The notes under the pieces are model-generated. The model did no database searches. It worked only from the letters and a program-made list of their open reading frames with translations, and had not been told where the DNA came from. This document shows, in pieces, positions 16,400 to 25,855 of a stretch of 64,000 nt of DNA (position 1 is its first letter; each line of letters begins with the position of its first letter). The DNA lies in contig JACKEN010000012.1 of the NCBI GenBank assembly GCA_020632995.1, positions 1 to 64,000 of the forward strand, written 5' to 3'. Source of the stretch: Deltaproteobacteria bacterium. Lineage in GTDB: Bacteria > Myxococcota > Kuafuiibacteriia > Kuafuiibacteriales > Kuafuiibacteriaceae. The translations under genes and the position numbers were made by a program.

Positions 16400-17311
16400 A
16401 TGTCATCTCGACGCGACCACCTGGTCTTCGACGAAGATCGGGACCCTGATGATCCGCAACCCACGACGGCGATCCCGGGCTACCGGAGCTACTACATCTA
16501 TTGCGATGAGACGTGTATTCAGGGCGGAAGTGCGCATTTCGGCTGGGGATCCCTTTGGATCCCCTCCAACCGAACAGGTGACATTGGTGGCTCAGACTCC
16601 GAGACTGGCCTGGCAGGCCTCAAGCGTCTCCACTCCTTCGACCACGAACTCAAGTGGTCTCGCATAAATAGCCAGAATCTACCGTTCTTCTTGGATGTGG
16701 TTGACTGGTTCTTTCATCGGAAATGGATGATGTTCCATGGACTCATCGTGCGAAGCGAGGACGTTGACTGGGCGCGCTATGAGCACCGAGCGGCCGGGCG
16801 TGTATTCTTCCTTTCTGAGCTTCTGAGGTGGAAGCTTGCTGAGTACAACGTGCCTGGAGAGGATCGGCTTTTCAGGATTCGAGTCGATCCCTTGCCGATC
16901 GACTACAGAAAAGAACATGAGAAGATTGAGCGGATCAACAACGCCATGCTGCGGCAGCGGATAGGTCGGATGCCGATCAAGTCCATCAAGACGATCTCCG
17001 ACTCCAAACGAAGCGCGGGTGTCCAAATATGCGACCTCCTGCTGGGAGCCTGGGTCTGGGCATGGAATGATCCCGATACTACCACGAGGCGCGGTGGGGC
17101 TCGTAAGAAGGTCGCGGATCGGATAGCGGCGTGGTTGGGTTGGAAAGACCTGAGGGGGGCAACGTTCCGCCAGGCATGGAAGTTCAACGGCTGGTATTTC
17201 AAGCCAAAGGAACAGGGTCGCCGTCGGGTTCATGCCAGGCAGATACCCGAGGCCTTCGAGAATATCGAGAAGTGGAGGAAGAAGCCGGAGCAAGCAAACT
17301 CGTCGAAGTAG
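16400..17311 (+). CDS. DUF3800 domain protein
   Basis: 303 aa. The N-terminal segment SYYIYCDETCIQGG matches the DUF3800 signature (a beta strand ending in Asp-Glu), and the late SKRSAGVQICDLLLGA matches its second hallmark, where Gln and Asp follow a Ser-rich turn. DUF3800 proteins are thought to have an RNase H-like fold and are common in mobile islands and defence loci; no reaction is firmly known. Base use is clearly lower in GC than the neighbours, which fits recent transfer. It is 43 kb from the retron, so no link to it is claimed. Confidence 0.85.
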   Translation: MSSRRDHLVFDEDRDPDDPQPTTAIPGYRSYYIYCDETCIQGGSAHFGWGSLWIPSNRTGDIGGSDSETGLAGLKRLHSFDHELKWSRINSQNLPFFLDVVDWFFHRKWMMFHGLIVRSEDVDWARYEHRAAGRVFFLSELLRWKLAEYNVPGEDRLFRIRVDPLPIDYRKEHEKIERINNAMLRQRIGRMPIKSIKTISDSKRSAGVQICDLLLGAWVWAWNDPDTTTRRGGARKKVADRIAAWLGWKDLRGATFRQAWKFNGWYFKPKEQGRRRVHARQIPEAFENIEKWRKKPEQANSSK

Positions 17312-17507
17312 TTTGACGCCACTTGATGGTGGATGGCCTACCCCTCGAGAGCCTGCTCCGAGAGGTATCGGCCCCCCCTAGCTGGGATGCTGCGGCGAAG
17401 CCCGTCGGGGGTTGGCGAATTCGCGTCGCCGGTAGCAGGAGGGAGCGGATGGCTACCCCGGTTATCGGCGATCTGCTCGTCGTGATCCGTGTTTCTCGGG
17501 CGCAACG

Positions 17508-18131
17508 CTAGGCGGGCTGGGCGCTCGCTCGGGCTCCCCGTACCGCGCGGATGATGCGGCCGTGGGCCACCTCGGACCACGGCACCTCCTCGACCTCATA
17601 CGCGAGCCCACGCTTCGAGCCCGTGAGCCGCGCCTTCCTCAGGTTCCAGTCCGCCGCCCGGATCCCGTAGCGGCAGTAGGTCGTGCCGCCGCGCACGACC
17701 TCGCCGAGCTCCTCGTAGCCGAGGCGCTTGGGCAGGACGCGCGAGGCCCCGTTGTCGGGCTCGATCAGCCACACGAGGCCGTCGTCGTGGCGGACGTCGA
17801 AGACGAGGTGGGTGAGGGCGTCGAGGGCGGCGAGGGTGGTGAAGCCGTTGCGCAGCTTCGGGTCGGGCACGACCACGTTGACCGACCACACCCGGTGCTC
17901 GGTCGAGTCGCGCATCAGGAGCACGAAGCCGACTCGGACCCCCTCCGCGTTCCAGAACGGGAGCAAGAGCGCGGTGTCCTCGATGTAGCCGGTGTAGATC
18001 TCCGAGCCGACCCCGTCGGCCCAGCCCAGCGCATGGAAGACTTCGGGCCTCCGCAGCGACGTGAGGATCCAGTCGAGGTCCTCGTCGTGCGGAGGCCCGA
18101 GGCTCACCCTCCGGCTTCGAACCCGGTGCAT
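17508..18131 (-). CDS. Probable GNAT-family acetyltransferase
   Basis: 207 aa. The order of elements fits GNAT N-acetyltransferases of the RimJ/RimL type: a strand region (EGVRVGFVLLMRD), the acetyl-CoA site region (VVPDPKLRNGFTTLAALDAL) and the C-terminal ASRVLPKRLGYEE motif before a final strand. The usual Q/R-x-x-G-x-G/A loop is poorly kept. It is the last gene of a three-gene minus-strand set (18904 to 17508) with gaps of 13 and 4 nt. The substrate is unknown; a product of the operon is possible. Confidence 0.6.
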   Translation of the reverse strand: MHRVRSRRVSLGPPHDEDLDWILTSLRRPEVFHALGWADGVGSEIYTGYIEDTALLLPFWNAEGVRVGFVLLMRDSTEHRVWSVNVVVPDPKLRNGFTTLAALDALTHLVFDVRHDDGLVWLIEPDNGASRVLPKRLGYEELGEVVRGGTTYCRYGIRAADWNLRKARLTGSKRGLAYEVEEVPWSEVAHGRIIRAVRGARASAQPA

Positions 18132-18135
18132 GGGC

Positions 18136-18540
18136 TCACCCGCGCAGCTTGGGGGGTGGACGGATGAACGCGGTCGCCTTCACCGCGCCCTCGGGGACGG
18201 GCCCCGAGCCGACGGGCCGCATGCTCGCCAGGTTCTCCGCCCCCGTGACCGCGCTCTTGAGCTTCTCGGCGGGCGCCGCGTGCTCTCCGACGAGCCGCTC
18301 GACCACCCTGTTGCCGAGCTCCATCAGCTGCGTCGCCGCCTTGGGCTGGCCGCCCGCGCGGAACGCGGCGACGGCGCGGATGAACTCCGCGACGTACTCC
18401 GGGTAGCGCTTCGACTTCAGCAGGTCGACGCAGCGCTGCTCGAGGCGGCGCAGCGACGACGCCGGGAACGTCAGCACGTTGTGCTCGTCTGACTCCGCGA
18501 GCCCGATGATCTCGAGATGAAGCGGTTCGGTCGTCGTCAT
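18136..18540 (-). CDS. Hypothetical protein in the three-gene operon
   Basis: 134 aa, cytoplasmic, mostly helical (RRLEQRCVDLLKSKRYPEYV, AATQLMELGNRVVERL). No known domain. It lies 13 nt after the 116-aa gene and 4 nt before the acetyltransferase gene, so all three are very likely on one mRNA. The C-terminus (TAFIRPPPKLRG) is unstructured. Function unknown. Confidence 0.65.
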   Translation of the reverse strand: MTTTEPLHLEIIGLAESDEHNVLTFPASSLRRLEQRCVDLLKSKRYPEYVAEFIRAVAAFRAGGQPKAATQLMELGNRVVERLVGEHAAPAEKLKSAVTGAENLASMRPVGSGPVPEGAVKATAFIRPPPKLRG

Positions 18541-18553
18541 GGCGCCCCCCTAC

Positions 18554-18904
18554 TCAGTAGCAGTTGTGGAAGTTCGACAGGAAGCTCAGCAGCTGCTGCG
18601 GAACGAACGGGAACAGGTTCATCCAGTCGTTCGCCTGGAAGGCTCCCGTGGCGGCCGCCTGCGCCGACTGCGAGTCGATGTTCTTGTAGGGGTCGTTGCG
18701 ATCGAAGAGGCCGTTCTTCTTCGAGTTCTCGTGGGTGGCCTCGTCGCGCGCGGCGGCGTACGCCTGGTTGATCTCGGCGTCCGTCATCGTGCTCGCCAGG
18801 TGCGCGATCTGCTGGTTGGCCTGGAAGTCGTTGCTCCGGTCGTTGTCCATCGTCTTCAGGAACGCGCCCTTCAGCGCGTCTGACTGTGCTTTGCTCGTGA
18901 ACAT
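18554..18904 (-). CDS. Small hypothetical protein heading the operon
   Basis: 116 aa. It has a strong ribosome binding site (GAGGAGGAAC, 6 nt before the ATG), so it is probably abundant. The N-terminal ~80 residues are hydrophilic and helical, rich in Asp, Asn and Gln. The last 21 are hydrophobic and aromatic (from about NLFPFVPQQ to FLSNFHNCY), ending in Cys-Tyr. That split resembles a leader plus core or a bundle with a hydrophobic tail, but no known peptide family is recognised. The preceding ~150 bp are the most AT-rich stretch nearby and probably hold the promoter. Confidence 0.65.
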   Translation of the reverse strand: MFTSKAQSDALKGAFLKTMDNDRSNDFQANQQIAHLASTMTDAEINQAYAAARDEATHENSKKNGLFDRNDPYKNIDSQSAQAAATGAFQANDWMNLFPFVPQQLLSFLSNFHNCY

Positions 18905-19074
18905 CCTGTTCCTCCTCGAACGTCCATCCTGGATTGGACCCTCGGTTGGGGTCGCGACGAACGCCTACGATCGTTGTCGGCAGGGCATCCGAGGGGTTGC
19001 TCGATTCTTACCGATTTCTTACAGGATTACGGATACTTACACGGGACCACATTCCCCTTGATCGCGGATGAGCT

Positions 19075-20060
19075 TCAAACCTCCGCAAGCGTGCCTTCGT
19101 AACCCAGATGGACTATCCGCGACCCTGACTCACAGACCGGGTTGTTGCTCTTGCCGACCACCACCCCATCTTCCTGCGCCACGTACTCCGCCACTGTGTC
19201 GCCGAACACACTCGTGACGCGGGCCACGAGGTCGCCGCGCTGCACGCGGTCGGTGACGTTCGGGAACACCTCCAGCAACCCGCCGTGCTGGGCGTAGTAC
19301 CAGCGGGAGCGGACGCAGATCACTGGCTCGTCGGTGGGGTGGACCTCGTCGTGGGGCAGGAAGTCCAGGCCGGCGAGGATGTTCATGATGCCCGAGACCG
19401 AGCTGCGGATCAGGCGGCGCTGGAAGCGCTGGGGGTCGCCCACCTCCACCGTGATCGAGGGGATGCCGGCGTCCATCGCGGCGCCGCGGACGGTGCCGTC
19501 GCCCGCCTCGTTGTGCACCACGATCTCGGGGCCCTGCCAGATCGCCATCTTGCGGGCGAGGGGGTGGCTGAGGTTGGCGCGGACGTAGAGTGAGTTGACG
19601 CGGCCGAAGCTCGCGGTGTGGAGGTCGACCAGGTACTCGAGGCGCTCGATGAGGCGGGTGCGGAGGCGGTAGGCGTAGATCTGGCCGACGTGGCCGTCCT
19701 CCTTGCCCGGCATGAGGCGGTTGAGGTCCATGCCCTCCTTCAGGGTCCGGGTCTGGAACATGTACGCGGGCACGTTGACGATGGGGACGCCTACGATCGT
19801 GCCTCGCAGGCGGCGGCAGTCCAGGGTCTTGAAGAGGCGGTGGATCACCGGGATGCCGTTGAGCTCGTTGCCGTGCACCGCGGCGGTGACCCCGAAGACC
19901 TGGCCGTCCTCCATGCCGCGCGCGATCAGCACCGGGATGCACAGCGCGCGACCGAGCGCGTCTTGCGACAGGCGCACCAGGCGGCGGACCTTGGTGCCGC
20001 GGGGGACGTCCTCGAGCTCGAGGGAGTCGACCTCGGGCGGCGCGGCGGGGAGGGCGCCGG

Positions 20061-20064
<4 letters not shown>
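19075..20064 (-). CDS. Succinylglutamate desuccinylase/aspartoacylase family deacylase
   Basis: 329 aa from the GTG at 20064, whose GTGA overlaps the stop of the upstream ATP-grasp gene. Zinc-binding motifs of the AstE/AspA (M14-like) family are present: AAVHGNELNGIPV supplies His and Glu, DLNRLMPG follows, and LVDLHTAS supplies the later His. These enzymes remove an acyl group from an amino acid by hydrolysis. A family C-terminal beta domain is present (VQRGDLVARVTSVFGDTV). Coupling to an ATP-grasp ligase suggests a pathway that makes and trims an amide-linked compound. Long open frame through the upstream gene is a frame artefact, not a fusion. Confidence 0.88.
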
Positions 20065-21576
<1,512 letters not shown>

Positions 21577-21598
21577 GCGCCGCCACCGCGCTTTCGGG

Positions 21599-22633
21599 TC
21601 AAACCTGACCGGAGGGGGCGGCCACCTTCAACAGGGCGCAGGCCTCGTCGACCTGGGCCGAGGACACGTCGAGGTGGGTGACGAAGCGGACGAGGTCGGG
21701 GCTCATCGTGCCGCAGAGGATCCCGAGGGTCTTCAGGTAGCCCACGGTGGCCGCGCCCTGCCCGGGGACCGCGGGGCGGAAGAGCACGATGTTGGTCTCG
21801 GGCTGGATGACCGCCCGGGCCAGGGGGGACCCCGAGAGCGCGCCGGCGAGCCGGGCGGCGTGGGCGTGGTCCTCGGCCAGGCGCGCCACGTTGTGCTCGA
21901 GCGCGTAGAGGCCGGCCGCGGCAAGGTAGCCTGCCTGGCGCATCCCGCCCCCGAACACCTTCCTCACCCGGCGGGCCTGGTGGATGAACGCCTTGTCGCC
22001 GAGGAGCACCGAGCCCACCGGGGCGCCGAGCCCCTTCGAGAGGCACACCGAGATCGAGTCGAAGGGGCGGGCGTACTCCGCCGGGTCGTCGCCGGTGGCC
22101 ACCAGCCGGTTGAAGACCCGGGCCCCGTCCAGGTGATAGCGCAGGCCACGTTGACGGCACACCTCGCCGATCTCGGCCAGGGCGGCCTTCGACCAGATGG
22201 CTCCGCCGCCCCGGTTCACGGTGTCCTCCACCGCCACCAGCTGGCTGTGGGGGGCGTGGGGGTCGTCGGGGTTGATCGCGGCCTCGACCGCGGCCGCGGT
22301 GAAGCGCCCCCGGTCGTCGGCCCCCAGCAGGCGCACCGATGCGCCGGAGTTGGCCGCGATCCCGCCGCCCTCGTAGTTGTAGATGTGGGCCTCTACCGAG
22401 CAGATGACCTCGTCGCCCGGCCGGGTGTGCACCCGGATCGCGATCTGGTTGGTCATGGTGCCGGAGGGGCAGAACAGGCCGGCCTCCTTGCCGAAGCGGG
22501 CGGCGGCGGCGGCCTCGAGGGCCATGACGGTGGGGTCCTCGCCCCACACGTCGTCCCCGACCTCGGCCGCCATCATGGCGGCCAGCATCGCGGGGCTGGG
22601 TTTGGTGACGGTGTCGCTCCTGAAGTCGATCAT
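21599..22633 (-). CDS. ltaE: Low-specificity L-threonine aldolase
   Basis: 344 aa from the ATG at 22633, where the family N-terminus IDFRSDTVTKPS begins. It is a PLP enzyme (fold type I). The conserved segments GDDVWGEDPT, GTMTNQ, HLDGARVFN and the PLP-lysine site SVCLSKGLGAPVGS are all present. It splits threonine or allo-threonine into glycine and acetaldehyde. It leads a three-gene operon with the ATP-grasp and deacylase genes. Divergent from the heme protein gene at 22734, with about 100 bp between the start codons. Confidence 0.92.
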   Translation of the reverse strand: MIDFRSDTVTKPSPAMLAAMMAAEVGDDVWGEDPTVMALEAAAAARFGKEAGLFCPSGTMTNQIAIRVHTRPGDEVICSVEAHIYNYEGGGIAANSGASVRLLGADDRGRFTAAAVEAAINPDDPHAPHSQLVAVEDTVNRGGGAIWSKAALAEIGEVCRQRGLRYHLDGARVFNRLVATGDDPAEYARPFDSISVCLSKGLGAPVGSVLLGDKAFIHQARRVRKVFGGGMRQAGYLAAAGLYALEHNVARLAEDHAHAARLAGALSGSPLARAVIQPETNIVLFRPAVPGQGAATVGYLKTLGILCGTMSPDLVRFVTHLDVSSAQVDEACALLKVAAPSGQV

Positions 22634-22733
22634 GGGTCTCGTCTTGGGCCGCCGGGATGCTGGCACCCGGGCGGCCTCGCGTCCACCGGCGGGATGCGGT
22701 TGCGGTGTAGGCCGAGCGGGCATAGCGTCCCCC

Positions 22734-23345
22734 ATGCGTCGCCTACGACCACTGCTCCTGACGCTCCTCGCCGCCCCCGTGCTGGGCGTGGCGGTGGACT
22801 CCCTGGCCTCGGATCCCGAGATCCTCTACGCGAAGGAGAGCACGCCGCTCTTCGCGGTGCAGAAGGGCCAGATCCTCGGCCAGATCACCCCGGGCACCGC
22901 GCTCACCGTGAAGAGCAAGGCGGGCGGCAGGGTGCAGGTGGAGCTCGAGGGCTGGGCCGAGGAGTACCGGGAGCTGGAGCTGTTCGCCAAGAAGGAGGTC
23001 CGCATCGAGGTGGCCTCCCTGGTGCGCGCGAACAAGAAGAACCTCACCGAGATCGGGACCGAGGCCGGCCGCTACGACTCGGTGTGGAAGAAGGTCAAGT
23101 TGACGGGCTGGGTCGACGCCCGCCGCCTCGACAAGAAGCTCGACAACGTCTGGAAGGCGGCCCGCGACATCCACTCCGAGCGCTGCACCGAGTGCCACGA
23201 CTTCATGCCCTCGAGCGAGCTCACCGCGCAGCAGTGGTCGGGCGTGCTCCGCATCATGACCCACCGCGCCGCCCTCACCCCCGAGGAGGCGGTCCTGCTC
23301 AAGCAGTACCTGCAGACCCACGCGCGCGAGAAGGCGGCGGAGTAG
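22734..23345 (+). CDS. Exported monoheme c-type cytochrome-like protein
   Basis: 203 aa. An N-terminal signal (LLLTLLAAPVLGVAV) directs export. A middle SH3-like region (ALTVKSKAGGRVQVELEGW) is followed by one covalent heme site, CTECH at residues 151-155, in the context SERCTECHDF. The layout resembles the C-terminal domain of TorC/TorY-type cytochromes. A later His or Met could be the second ligand. Electron transfer in the periplasm is the expected role; no partner oxidoreductase is nearby. Confidence 0.8.
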   Translation: MRRLRPLLLTLLAAPVLGVAVDSLASDPEILYAKESTPLFAVQKGQILGQITPGTALTVKSKAGGRVQVELEGWAEEYRELELFAKKEVRIEVASLVRANKKNLTEIGTEAGRYDSVWKKVKLTGWVDARRLDKKLDNVWKAARDIHSERCTECHDFMPSSELTAQQWSGVLRIMTHRAALTPEEAVLLKQYLQTHAREKAAE

Positions 23346-23348
23346 GCT

Positions 23349-25541
23349 TCAGCCCCGCGCCTTCGCGACCTCGCGCCGCACCGCCTCCTGCAGCGCGCTG
23401 CGCGCGAAGGGCTTCTCGAGTCGCGCGTTCCTCACCTGCGCCAGGTAGTCTGTGGCGCCCGGGGTGAAGGTCCCGCCGGTGATGAAGATGACCCGCTCCG
23501 CCAGCGCGGGGACGGTCTGTTGCAACCAGGCATGCAGCTCCATGCCGGACATCTGCGGCATCATCAGGTCGCAGACGATGGCGTCGTAGTCCGGCGAGGC
23601 CTGGATGAGCGCCATCGCCTCCTCGCCGCTCGCCGCGGGCTCCACGTCGTGCTCGTCCCGCAGGATGCGCGCGATGAGCTGGCGGATGCCCGGCTCGTCG
23701 TCCACCACCAGCACCCGCCCGCGCGCGCGCTCCGAGGGCTCGGCGCTCGGCGCGGGCGTCCAGGTGTTCCGCTCGGCCTGCTCCGCCCGGGGGAGCTCCA
23801 CCCGGAAGCAGCTCCCCTGGCCGGGTCGGCTCGTCACCGAGATCTCCCCGCCGCAGCTGTGCACGATGGCCCGGCAGATCGAGAGCCCCAGCCCGGACGT
23901 CTCACCGCCGCCGGCCGGCGTATAGAACGGGTCGAAGATCCGGGTCCGGTCCTCGGGCAGGATGCCCCGGCCGGTGTCCTCCACCTCCGCGAACACCCGG
24001 TCCCCCTCGGCCCAGGTGCGGACCTGCACCAGGTTGTCCTCCGCGTGGCCCTCGCCGATGGACTGGGCCGCGTTCACGAGGAGGTTCAAGAACAGCTGCG
24101 CGAGCTGACCGTCGGTGGCCATCACCCGGGGCACCGGGGCCAGGGCCCGGCTGACCTGGGCGCGGAAGCGCAGCTCGTTCATGGCCATCGCGAGGGCGTG
24201 CTCGATCGCCGCCACGAGGTCCACCGGGCCCACCTCGGCCTGCTCCACCCGCGAGAAGGTCGCCAGGCTCCGCACGATCTGCTTGATGCGCTGGGCGCCC
24301 TCCACCGCCTCTCTCGCCCGCGTCACCATGTCGTCGAACACCGCCGGCTGCACGCGGCCGAAGTCCGCAGGCGCCTGCTCGTCTGGCCCGAGCCGCGCGG
24401 TGAGCGCCGCCTGGAGCCGCTCCGCCGCCTCTGCGACCGCGGGCAGGTCCTCGGCCAGGCTCTCGAGGTTGTAGAGCACGAAGGAGAGCGGGTTGTTCAC
24501 CTCGTGCGCGACCCCCGCCGCGAGGCGGCCCATGCTCGCGAGCCGATCCGCCTGAGCGAGGTTGGCCTGCAACCGAGCTTGCTTCTCCGCGTTCCGCTTG
24601 CGCTCCTCGAGCGCGACCCGGAGCCGCTCCTCGCTCTCGCGTAGCGCCCGCTCGGCCCGGCGGCGCTCCGTCACGCGCCACACCGTGTCCATGATGAGCT
24701 GCAGGGTCTCCGCGTCCTCCGCGTCGTAGGCGGAGGCGCGGTTCGCCACCCCGGCCAGCATCACCGGCCGCCCGCCCTCGGTGGTGGGCGCGCAGAGCAG
24801 GCGCGCGATCTCGGGGTGGCCGTCGGGGAGGGCCACCGCAGGGACGCTCGAGAAGTCGTCGACCATCAGCGGCTTGCCCAGGCGGAGCGCGTCCGCCCAG
24901 ATCCCCGCCGCGCGCAGGGGGAGCACGGACTGCACGACGAGCCCCGGGTACGCCTCGATGAGCCCGGGGGTCCAGGCCACGAGCTCGATCGTGCGGTGAT
25001 CGGCGTGCACCAGGTGGATGAACCCCATGGTGCTCTCGGTGAGCGCCTCGGCCAGGCCGAGGCCACGCTGCAGGAACTCGGGCTCCGTGAGGGTCTCCGA
25101 GAGGGCGGGGAGCTCGAGGAGGGCCTGGGCGCGCCGGGCCTGGAGCGCCAGCCGCGCCTCGTTCGCCTTGTTGGCGCTGATGTCTACGAACACGACCCCC
25201 ACCCGGCGAGGATCCAGCCGGAACGACGTGCTGCGCAGGTGCCGGCCGAGGTCGGCGGAGAACGTCTCGATCGTGGTGGGGAGGCCATCCTCCAGCGTCC
25301 GCGTGTAGCCCTCGAACCACCGCGAGGACAGGCTCGGGAGCAGGCCGCGCACCGGTTGCCCCACCACGTCGGCGCCGACGAGGCCGGTGATCCGCTCGAA
25401 GGCTGGGTTGACGAAGAGGACGCGGAGGTCGGTCAGGACCCCCGCGGGGTCCTCGATCGGCTCCAGCACCGCCATCCCGTCCGGGATGGTGTTGAATAGA
25501 AAGCGCTCGAGCACCTCCGTCCCCTCGTCGTCCGCCGCCAT
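23349..25541 (-). CDS. Hybrid histidine kinase: PAS, GAF, HisKA, HATPase, receiver
   Basis: 730 aa from the ATG at 25541; an ATG at 25829 would add 96 residues without PAS character. Order: PAS (about 10-130), GAF (about 150-310, FIHLVHADHRTIELVAWTPG), a coiled stretch, HisKA with the phosphorylated His in AAGVAHEVNNPLSF, HATPase with the G boxes DTGRGI and GGGETSGLGLSICRAIV, and a receiver domain with Asp in IVCDLMMPQMSG and the conserved Lys in EKPF. No membrane segment, so it is a soluble sensor. The GAF and PAS domains suggest sensing of a small ligand or redox state. Confidence 0.92.
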   Translation of the reverse strand: MAADDEGTEVLERFLFNTIPDGMAVLEPIEDPAGVLTDLRVLFVNPAFERITGLVGADVVGQPVRGLLPSLSSRWFEGYTRTLEDGLPTTIETFSADLGRHLRSTSFRLDPRRVGVVFVDISANKANEARLALQARRAQALLELPALSETLTEPEFLQRGLGLAEALTESTMGFIHLVHADHRTIELVAWTPGLIEAYPGLVVQSVLPLRAAGIWADALRLGKPLMVDDFSSVPAVALPDGHPEIARLLCAPTTEGGRPVMLAGVANRASAYDAEDAETLQLIMDTVWRVTERRRAERALRESEERLRVALEERKRNAEKQARLQANLAQADRLASMGRLAAGVAHEVNNPLSFVLYNLESLAEDLPAVAEAAERLQAALTARLGPDEQAPADFGRVQPAVFDDMVTRAREAVEGAQRIKQIVRSLATFSRVEQAEVGPVDLVAAIEHALAMAMNELRFRAQVSRALAPVPRVMATDGQLAQLFLNLLVNAAQSIGEGHAEDNLVQVRTWAEGDRVFAEVEDTGRGILPEDRTRIFDPFYTPAGGGETSGLGLSICRAIVHSCGGEISVTSRPGQGSCFRVELPRAEQAERNTWTPAPSAEPSERARGRVLVVDDEPGIRQLIARILRDEHDVEPAASGEEAMALIQASPDYDAIVCDLMMPQMSGMELHAWLQQTVPALAERVIFITGGTFTPGATDYLAQVRNARLEKPFARSALQEAVRREVAKARG

Positions 25542-25855
25542 ACCGCCTCTGGACCCGAGCCCGACCGCACGGTGGGACCCGCCTGCGCCCGGCCCGCAGT
25601 CGCGGGCAGGGTCTGGCAGTCCTGCGAAATCCCCTGCGCGGTGGCAGGAAATATCCGCCCCCCGGGCCGCGCGGTCCATCCTCGTCTCGACAAGAGGTGG
25701 GGACGTACTGGCCGGGATGGCGCCTGGCCGGGGCCGCCCCCGGGGATAACCAGGGAGATCAGGCGAGAGCCTCGCCTCGATCATCTCGCGTTGAGCCGGA
25801 ACCGGCCGCCTGTGGCGTCGATGCCCCACCCAGAGGCCTGAGGTCGGGCCGCCAT
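25542..25855. other. Divergent promoter region
   Basis: About 310 bases between the histidine kinase and the subtilase. No gene or clear promoter hexamers recognised. It should hold both divergent promoters. Confidence 0.4.

Noticed and set aside
16400..17311. DUF3800 gene as part of a retron (some retron types use DUF3800 proteins)
   Set aside because: It is 43 kb from the RT, with many unrelated genes in between.
17323..17511. 62-codon + strand frame between DUF3800 and the acetyltransferase gene
   Set aside because: No ribosome binding site or recognisable sequence; partly antisense to the end of the acetyltransferase gene.
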